A stretch of DNA of 64,000 bases, taken from assembly GCF_042683405.1 (NCBI RefSeq), contig NZ_JBHUJS010000001.1, positions 248,001 through 312,000 of the forward strand, read 5' to 3'. Shown here in pieces: positions 40,601 through 48,345 of the stretch (the first letter of the stretch is position 1; each line of letters starts with the position of its first letter). Position numbers and translations under genes: made by a program. This stretch comes from Telluria sp042683405. Its GTDB lineage: Bacteria > Pseudomonadota > Gammaproteobacteria > Burkholderiales > Burkholderiaceae_D. The notes under the pieces are model-generated. The model saw only the letters and a program-made list of their open reading frames with translations. It was not told where the DNA came from and did not search any database.

Positions 40601-43107
40601 ATGACTTCACCGGTACCGCGGAGAGCGGCGCGCTGGTCAGGCTGTATGACGGCGCAAGCGAAATCGGCTCCGCCGTGGCCATCGACGGTACCTGGTCGAT
40701 CACGGCCGGATCGCTCACAGCGGGCATGCATTCGATCACCGCCGTGGTCACGGACGCCGCGGGCAATGTCTCCGCGCCATCAGGCGCACTCGAGGTGATG
40801 GTGGACAGGTCTGCGCCCGTACTGGCGATCACCAGCAGCGCAAGTGCATTGAAAGCCGGCGAGACCGCCGTCATCACCTTCACTTTCAGCGAAGACCCGG
40901 GCGACAGCTTTGCCGCTGGCGACATCGTGGTCAGCGGCGGTACCCTGGGCGAGCTGTCCGGTACCGGCGCCACGCGCACGGCCGTGTTCACGCCGGCGGC
41001 GGCGAGCCAGGGCAGCGCAAGCATCGCGGTGGCCGCCGGCGCGTATGTGGACGCTGCAGGGAATGCGGGCGGCAGCGGTGCACTCGCGCTCCAGATCGAT
41101 ACGCTGGCGCCGACGCTGGCGATCAGCAGCGACACGGCAGCGCTGCGGGCAGGGCAGACTGCGACCATCGTATTCACCTTCAGCGAAGATCCGGGCGCCA
41201 CGTTCACGCTCGACGACATCACGGTGTCCGGCGGCACCCTGGGTGCGCTGGCAGGCAGCGGCAATACGCGCAGCGCGGTGTTCACACCGGCACCGGGCGT
41301 GAATGGCGGTACCGCCAGCATCACGGTTGCCAGCGGCCGGTACACCGATGCCGCAGGAAACGGGGGCGAAGCCGGCGCCACGCCGGCGCTGGCGTTCGAC
41401 ACGCTGGCGCCTGACGCGCCAGGCGTGCCAGACCTGTTGGCGGTACACGACACCGGCGACTCCGCTTCCGACAATGTGACCAATGCCACCACTCCGGTGT
41501 TCAGCGGCACTGCCGAAGCGGGAGCAATCGTCACGCTGTACGACGGGGCCACCGTGATCGGCACCGGCGTGGCCAGCGCCGGCGGCGAGTGGGAGATCAC
41601 GGCCTCGGCCCTCGCGCACGGCACCCACTCCGTGTCGGCCACGGCGACCGACGCGGCTGGCAACGTCAGCGCGGCAGGCCCGGTCCAGGCCATCACGGTG
41701 GACACGTCTGCGCCGACACTGGCGATCACCAGCAACCGAGGGGCGTTGAAGGCCGGCGAGACTGCCGTCATCACCTTCACGTTCAGCGAGGACCCGGGTG
41801 CGTCCTTCCATTGGGACGGCGCCAGCGGCGACATCACCGTGAGCGGCGGCACCCTGAGTGCGCTGTCCGGTACCGGAATGGTGCGCACGGCAACCTTCAC
41901 GCCGGCCGCGGACAGCAACGGCGGCACCGCCAGCATCAGCGTCGCAGACGGCGCGTACACAGACGCTGCCGGCAACGCCGGAGGCGCGGGCGCCACGCCG
42001 TCGATTACATTCGATACCCGCGCGCCGTCGCTCGCCATCACGGCGGACCGCAGCGCGCTGAAGATCGGCGATACCGCAGTCATCACCTTCACGTTCAGCG
42101 AAGATCCCGGCGCGAGTTTCGATACCTCCGACATCGTGGTTGCAGGCGGGACCCTGGGTGCGCTGTCCGGAACAGGCAACATCCGCACGGCGACATTCAC
42201 GCCAGCCGAGGGAGCCACCGGGACCGCAAGCATCAGCGTGGCGGTGGGCGCCTACACTGACGCGGCCGGAAACGCCGGCGGATCCGGCGCAGCGCCCGCG
42301 CTGGTGTTCGACACACTTGCGCCATCCGCGCCAGTGCTGGCGCTGGCGTCCTCCAGCGACACCGGCGCCTCCGGCAGCGACCAGGTGACCTCCGACACCA
42401 CGCCGACCTTCACCGGCACCGCGGAAGAGGGCACCACCGTCACGCTGTACGGCAGCGATGGCGTCACCGTGATCGGTACCGGCGTGGCGAACGGCGGTAC
42501 CTGGTCGATCACGGCATCGGAACTCGCAGCCGGTTCCCACATGGTGTCTGCCCGCGCCACCGATGCCGCGGGCAACCAGGGTGTGGCGTCCGCGCCGCTC
42601 GCCATCACGATCGACAACGCCGCACCTTCGCTGTCCATCACCAGCAGCGCGCCGGCGCTGAAAGCGGGCGAAACTGCGACCATCACGTTCACGTTCAGCG
42701 AGGATCCGGGCGCCACGTTTGCCTGGGAGGACATCGTGGTCAGCGGTGGCACGCTGGGCGCGCTGGCCGGTACCGGCGCGGTTCGAACCGCGACGTTCAC
42801 GCCTGCTGCCGGCACCAATAGCGGCGCGGCCGGCATCACGGTGGCGCAGGGAGCCTATCAGGACCTGGCGGGTAACGCAGGCGGCGCGGGTGCCGCGCCG
42901 TCGCTGGTCTTCGACACGCTCGCGCCGACGCTGGCGATCAGCAGCGACGTGGCGGCACTCAAGGCGGGCGAAACCGCCACCATCACGTTCACCTTCAGCG
43001 AAGACCCGGGTGCGACGTTTACCGGCGGTGATGTTGTCGTCACCGGCGGCACGCTGGGACCGCTCGCGGGCACGGGAAATGTGCGAACCGCAACGTTCAC
43101 GCCGTAG
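37666..43107 (+). CDS. Giant DUF4347/Ig-repeat surface protein, N-terminal part up to in-frame TAG
   Basis: This 1813-residue part starts with a DUF4347 domain (about residues 15-170; VAFVFNNVENY, LHVIGHGARGALDMG, DILLYGCDVGADA), the usual N-terminus of very large secreted adhesins. After a linker come alternating Ig-like units: ten with TFTFSEDPG (about 95 residues each, ending DAAGNAGG) and five with FTGTAEEGATVTLYDG. The frame stops at TAG (43105-43107) inside the tenth TFTFSEDPG unit, exactly where other units read FTPE or FTPA, and continues open for 2,387 codons. No signal peptide is visible, which fits type I secretion. The ATG at 37666 was chosen at the conserved domain; 37570 is an alternative. 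Confidence 0.82.
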   Translation: MDIQISQQPAQQVAFVFNNVENYAELVAAFHAGVEVHVLDAARDGLAQMAAVLAGRSGIEALHVIGHGARGALDMGSVTLGNGNIAAYSDVLERIGSALAADGDILLYGCDVGADAQGAQFVGQLARATGADVAASTGPSGGWQRGGDWTLEYHAGDVTAGGTFDAAATRSLDTLLALAVKDVTDTSQRSPGLFVPGFTLTSSVAVVGDPDPLADGIYIDSSARSASFTISADGSSVGSFDLRGMTFLKLLDNFPHFQIAITGYKAAGGTATAVIDFATNSSTATVPDDFSDMTGLIRFDVTINVLSTEAGGAWDLTLDAFTVDNVAAPPPSAADLKATSDAGTSSTDNITSANAIDFTGTGTTGATVAVFIDVNGNGAYDAGTDVRGTATVVGGSWTVTGLSTLGLNGSYQVYAQQTASGATSPLSTALTVTFDHTAPTLAITSNKSALKTGETATITFTFSEDPGATFDASDIVVSGGTLSALTTTGAVRTAIFTPTGDTNGGTASITVAAGRFTDVAGNNGGAGTTPSLVFDTRAPTVSVSSSSTALFVGQTATITFTFSEDPGASFSWDGSNGDLVVAGGTLGAITGTGTTRTATFTADGSTTTASVQVKASSYTDAAGNAGGAANSPAITVTLDSTPPAAPSMPDLSSASDSGSSTTDNVTVDSTPSFTGTAEAGATVKLYEGATQIGSGTADSGGNWTITAGTLAEGTHSITAVATDASGNTGAASAALSVTIDSTAPTIAITSNKPALKAGESAIVTFTFSEDPGASFTWDGSAGDVVVSGGTLSAISGTGTVRTATFTPAANANGTASITVAAGAYADAAGNNGGAGATPSLVFDTLPPTLTITSNMSALKAGETALITFTFSEDPGATFYWDGSSGDLSVSGGSLSALSGTGTVRTAVFTPEADTNVGTASISADAGAFTDAAGNAGGAGASPSLTFDTLTPAASSTPDLASASDSGASDSDNLTAGTTHDFTGTAESGALVRLYDGASEIGSAVAIDGTWSITAGSLTAGMHSITAVVTDAAGNVSAPSGALEVMVDRSAPVLAITSSASALKAGETAVITFTFSEDPGDSFAAGDIVVSGGTLGELSGTGATRTAVFTPAAASQGSASIAVAAGAYVDAAGNAGGSGALALQIDTLAPTLAISSDTAALRAGQTATIVFTFSEDPGATFTLDDITVSGGTLGALAGSGNTRSAVFTPAPGVNGGTASITVASGRYTDAAGNGGEAGATPALAFDTLAPDAPGVPDLLAVHDTGDSASDNVTNATTPVFSGTAEAGAIVTLYDGATVIGTGVASAGGEWEITASALAHGTHSVSATATDAAGNVSAAGPVQAITVDTSAPTLAITSNRGALKAGETAVITFTFSEDPGASFHWDGASGDITVSGGTLSALSGTGMVRTATFTPAADSNGGTASISVADGAYTDAAGNAGGAGATPSITFDTRAPSLAITADRSALKIGDTAVITFTFSEDPGASFDTSDIVVAGGTLGALSGTGNIRTATFTPAEGATGTASISVAVGAYTDAAGNAGGSGAAPALVFDTLAPSAPVLALASSSDTGASGSDQVTSDTTPTFTGTAEEGTTVTLYGSDGVTVIGTGVANGGTWSITASELAAGSHMVSARATDAAGNQGVASAPLAITIDNAAPSLSITSSAPALKAGETATITFTFSEDPGATFAWEDIVVSGGTLGALAGTGAVRTATFTPAAGTNSGAAGITVAQGAYQDLAGNAGGAGAAPSLVFDTLAPTLAISSDVAALKAGETATITFTFSEDPGATFTGGDVVVTGGTLGPLAGTGNVRTATFTP

Positions 43108-46100
43108 GCTGCCACCAACGCCAGCACCGCCACCATCACGGTGGCGGCAGGCGCCTACGTCGACGCCGCCGGCAACGCTGGCGGCGCTGGCCTTACGCCG
43201 TCGCTCAGCTTCGACACGCTGGCGCCGACCGTCGCGATTACGAGCGACAGGTCCGCGCTCAAGGCTGGCGAGAGCGCGACCATCACGTTTACGTTCAGCG
43301 AGGATCCGGGCGTTTCGTTTGCGTGGGACGGAAGCTCCGGCGACATCGTGGTGACGGGCGGCACGCTAAGCGCGATTTCGGGGACCGGAACCGTGCGCAC
43401 GGCGGTCTTCACGCCGGCCGCGGACACCAATACGGGCACCGCCGGGATCGCGATCGCCTCCGGCGCGTATGCCGACGCGGCCGGCAACGGCGGCGCTGCC
43501 GGCGCCGGCCCGGCGATTGCGTTCGACACGCTTGTGCCGGTTGTCGCGGTCACGAGCGACAGGACTTCCCTTGCGGTTGGCGAAACTGCCACCATCACGT
43601 TCACCTTCAGCGAAGACCCGGGCGCATCGTTCGACGCGGGCGATATCACGGTCAGCGGCGGTACCCTGGGCGCCCTCGGCGGCACGGGACTGACGCGCAC
43701 CGCGGTATTCACGCCGGCCGACGGCATGAACGGCGGCGCAGCCAGCATCGCGGTGACGTCGGGCAGCTGGTCGGACGCGGCCGGCAATGCGGGCGCGCCC
43801 GCGGCTGCGCTGGCGCTGGCGTTCGACACGCTGGCGCCAGCGGCGCCGTCCGCTCCCGTGCTGCTAGGCGTGGACGATACCGGCGTCTCCGGCTCCGACC
43901 ACGTCACCAACCGCACCACGGTCACGATCCACGGCACCGCCGAAGCGGGAGCCACGGTCAGGCTGTACGATGGCGCGACACTGGCCGGCAGCGCCACCGC
44001 CGACGCGCTAGGCGCCTGGTCAATCATCGTGACAGACCTTGCCGAGGGCACGCACGGCCTTGTCGCCACTGCCACCGATGCGGCAGGCAATGTCAGCGCT
44101 GCGTCGGGCGAGCAGGCGCTGGTAGTCGACGTATCGGCCCCGACCCTGTCCATCACCAGCAGCGCATCTGCGCTGAAAGCGGGCGAAACCGCGACCATCA
44201 CGTTCACGTTCAGCGAGGATCCGGGCGCCACGTTTGCGTGGGAGGACATCGTGGTCAGCGGCGGCACGCTGGGCGCGCTGGCCGGTACCGGCGCGGTGCG
44301 GACAGCGACGTTCACGCCTGCTGCCGGCACCAATGGCGGCAGCGCGAGCATCAGCGTGGCTGGCGGCGCATACACCGACGCGGCCGGCAACAACGGAGCC
44401 TCCGCGACGGCCCCGGTGCTGACCTTCGACACGCTGGCGCCGACGCTGGCCATCACCAGCGACGTGGCTGCACTCAAGACGGGCGAAACCGCCACCATCA
44501 CGTTTACCTTCAGCGAAGACCCGGGTGCGACGTTCACCAGCGATGACCTGGTTGTCACCGGCGGTACGCTGGGCGCGCTTGCCGGTACCGGGACAATCCG
44601 GACCGCGGTATTCACGCCGGCCGCCGGCGTGAACGGCGGCGCCGCATCGATTTCGGCCGCCGGCGGTTCCTACCAGGATGCAGCCGGCAATGGCGGTGCA
44701 GCGGCGAATGGCCCGGCACTGGTGTTCGACACGCTGGCGCCGCTGGCGCCGTCCGCGCCGGCGCTGCTGGCTGCCGACGACACCGGCGTGTCGGGCAGCG
44801 ACAACATCGTCAACCGCACCACGCCAACCTTTACCGGCACCGCGGAGGAGGGCGCGACCGTCACCCTGTACGACGGCGCCACCGCGATCGGCAGCGCAGT
44901 CGCCGTAGGCGGCAACTGGTCGATCACCTCGCCTGCGCTTGCCGCGGGAAACCACACCATTACCGCAACCGCGACGGATGTGGCTGGCAACGTGGGGCCG
45001 GCATCGGCAGGCCTGGCGCTCGTGGTCGATACCGGCGCACCGACGCTGGCCATCACCAGCAGCGCAAGCGCGCTCAAGGCGGGCGAGACTGCAACCATCA
45101 CCTTTACCTTCAGCGAGGATCCCGGCACGACGTTCGCGTGGGATGGCGCAGCGGGCGACATCGCGGTGAGCGGCGGCACGCTGGGCGCCCTGACGGGAAC
45201 CGGCAACGTGCGCACCGCCGTGTTCACGCCGGCGGCGGGCGTGAACGCCGGTACGGCGAGCATCTCGGTGAGCGCCGGTGCTTACACGGATACCGCCGGC
45301 AACGGAGGTGGCGGTGCGAGCGCGCCCGCCCTGGTGTTCGATACGCTGGCGCCAACCCTGGCCATCACCAGTAACGCAACGGCGCTGGCGGCAGGCCAGG
45401 TGGCCCGCATCACGTTCACCTTCAGCGAGGACCCAGGCGCGAGCTTCGGTGCCGGCGACATCATGGTCATGGGGGGGACGCTGGGCGCCATCACCGGCAC
45501 CGGCAACGTGCGCACCGCGATGTTCACCCCGGACGCCAATACACAGCATGGAACGGCAAGCATCAGCGTGGCAGGCGGCTACGTCGACGCGGCAGGCAAC
45601 GCGGGCGGCGGTGCATCCGCACCGGTGCTGACCTTCGACACGCTGGCTCCGCTTGCGCCGTCCGCGCCGGTCCTTTCCGCCGGCAGCGATACCGGCGACC
45701 TGGCGAGCGATGGACTGACCGCCGACAATACGCCGACCTTCAGCGGCACCGCGGAAAACGGCGCCACCGTGACGCTGTACGATTCGGACGGCTTCACCGT
45801 GATCGGCACCGGCGTCGCGAGCGGCGGCAGGTGGACCATCACCACGTCGCCGCTGGCGAACGGAATACATACCGTTACGGCCCGCGCCACCGATGCCGCC
45901 GGCAATGCCAGCGCGCCGTCGGAGCAGAGCGCCATCACGGTCGACACGTCCGCGCCGGGGCTGGCGATCAGCGCCGACACCGCTGCGCTCAGGCAGGGGC
46001 AGACGGCGACGGTCACCTTCACCTTCAGTGACGACCCGGGGGCCAGCTTTACGCTGGGCGACGTGCAGGTGGAAGGCGGCACGCTAAGCGCGCTGTCCGG

Positions 46101-48345
46101 CAGCGGCAGTGTGCGCACGGCGGTGTTCACCCCGCTGGCTGACAGCAGCGGCAGCGCCAGTATTTCGGTTGCCGCCGCGGCCTACGCCGACGCCGCAGGG
46201 AACGCCGGCAGCGGCGCCAGCCTGCCGGCGCTGGTGTTCGATACGCGCGCGCCGACCCTTACCATTACCAGCAGCGCTGGAGCATTGAAGGCTGGCGAGA
46301 CTGCGGTCATCACATTCACGTTCAGCGAGGATCCGGGCGCCAGTTTCGGCGCCGGCGATATCAACGTCAGCGGCGGCACGCTGGGAGGGCTTGAAGGTAC
46401 CGGGAATGTACGCACGGCGATCTTTACGCCTGCTGCAAACCTGAACGGAGGCGCGGCCAGCATCGCGGTCGCGGCGGGCGCATACCAGGACGCGGCGGGC
46501 AACGCGGGCGGGCCGGGAGCCGCCGCGGTGCTGGCGATCGACACGCTTGCCCCTGCCGTCGCTGTGAGCAGCGACCGCGCGTCGCTGAAGGCCGGCCAAA
46601 CGGCCGTCATCACGTTCACCTTCAGCGAGGATCCGGGCGACAGCTTCGGGCATGGCGATATCGTCGTCAGCGGCGGCACCCTCGGCGCCCTGGCCGGCAC
46701 AGGCAACGTGCGCACGGCGGTATTCACGCCAACCGCTGGCGCCAGCGGCAGCGCCGCCATCTCGGTCGCGAACGCCAGCTACACGGACGCCGCAGGCAAT
46801 GCGGGCGGCGCCGGTCTGGCCACGCTGCGGTTCGATACTCTGGCCCCGGCTGCACCTTCCGCGCCGGTGCTGGCGCCAGGTTCGGACAGCGGATCGTCTT
46901 CCACGGACGGCGTCACCAACGCCACTGCGCTGACCTTCACGGGTACTGCGGAGGAGGGCTGCACGGTCGTGCTGGTCGACGCGGCCAGCGGCGCACCGCT
47001 GGGCAGCGCGGTCGCGACCGGCGGCAGCTGGACGATCACGGTCCATGGCATGCCCGAAGGCGCCGCGACGGTTGCCGCCGTCGCCACCGACGCCGCCGGC
47101 AATGCCAGCGTGCGCTCCGGCACGGCGACGTTGACGGTGGACCGCAGCGCGCCCCCAGCGCTGTCGCTGGCGCTTGCCGCCGATAGCGGGGCGGCCGATG
47201 GCATCACCAATGCGGGTACCGTGCGCGTCGACGGCATCGTGCCGGGCGCATCGTGGCAATACAGCCGGGACGGCGGCGCCAGCTGGACAGCGGGCAGCGG
47301 CAACGAGATCCTGGTAAAGGGCGAGGGTGCCCATGCCGTGATCGCGCGCCAGGTGGACCTGGCCGGCAATACGGGTCCGGCCAGTGCGCCGCTGGCGTTC
47401 ACGCTCGATACCACGGGACCGACAGCGACCGTCACGCTGAGCGACCATACACTGGTGTTCGGCGAGACCGCCACCGTCACGGTCACCTTCAGCGAAGCGG
47501 TCACCGGATTCGATGCCGCGGATATCACCGTGGCCAACGGCACCCTTGGCGCGCTCGCCTCCAGCGATGGCGGGCGCACCTGGACCGCGCAGCTGACCCC
47601 GGCCCTCAACGTTTCCGACACCAGCAATGTGGTTTCGGTGTCGCACGCCGGCGTCAACGACGCGGCCGGCAACGCGGGCAGCGGGACCAGCGAATCGGCC
47701 AACTATTCGGTGGCCACGAACGGGCTGCGCAGCGTTATTACGCTGTCGGACTCCGAGCTGAAGGCCGGCGAGACGGCCACGGTCACGATCAGCTTCAACC
47801 AGCGCGTGAGCGGCTTTACGGCGTCCGACCTGAATGTGGCGAACGGGTCGCTGAGCGGCCTGACCAGCGCCGACGGCGGCCGTACCTGGACTGCGACCCT
47901 GCTGCCGTCGGTGTCCACCGCCGATGCCACCAATGTGATCGCGCTGGCGCATTCCAGCGTGCGCGACGCGAGCGGTGCGCCGGGCCTGGGCTCCAGCACA
48001 TCCGCGAACTACACGGTGAACACCGTGCGCCCGACCGCGATCGTCCGGGTCGGCGACAAGATCCTGGCGCCAGGCGAGACCGCGCTGGTCACGGTGCAGT
48101 TCTCGGAAGCGGTCAGCGGATTCGATATCAACGACCTGTCCGTGATCGGCGGTTCGCTGTCGGGCCTGTCGAGCCTGAACGGCGGCACCATCTGGACGGC
48201 GACCCTGACCGCGAGCGCCGTGCAGGGCGCGCGGGGGGCACTGCCCGGCTACGTCAAGCTCGACATGGCCGGCGTCGCGAACCAGGCCGGCAACCCGGGT
48301 TCCGGCTACGCGGTGTCGACCCCCTACACGGTGGTCCCGGCCAAC
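38971..48345 (+). repeat. Tandem Ig-like domain repeats inside the giant gene
   Basis: About 22 units of the TFTFSEDPG or TVTFSEAVTGF type and nine of the GTAEEGATVTLYDG type alternate, spanning the TAG at 43105. Some neighbouring stretches are almost identical in nucleotide sequence (for example 42655-42830 and 44165-44340), indicating recent internal duplication or conversion. Confidence 0.85.

Noticed and set aside
43105..43107. TAG read as a sense codon (pyrrolysine or amber suppression).
   Set aside because: Several ordinary genes here, rsmG, the SemiSWEET gene and mgtC, end in TAG, so TAG is a working stop. Special readthrough signals are not visible. A mutation or error is simpler.
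38971..48345. CRISPR-like array from regularly spaced repeats.
   Set aside because: The repeats are codon-phased protein domains of about 95 residues within one open frame, not 25-40 bp direct repeats with unique spacers.
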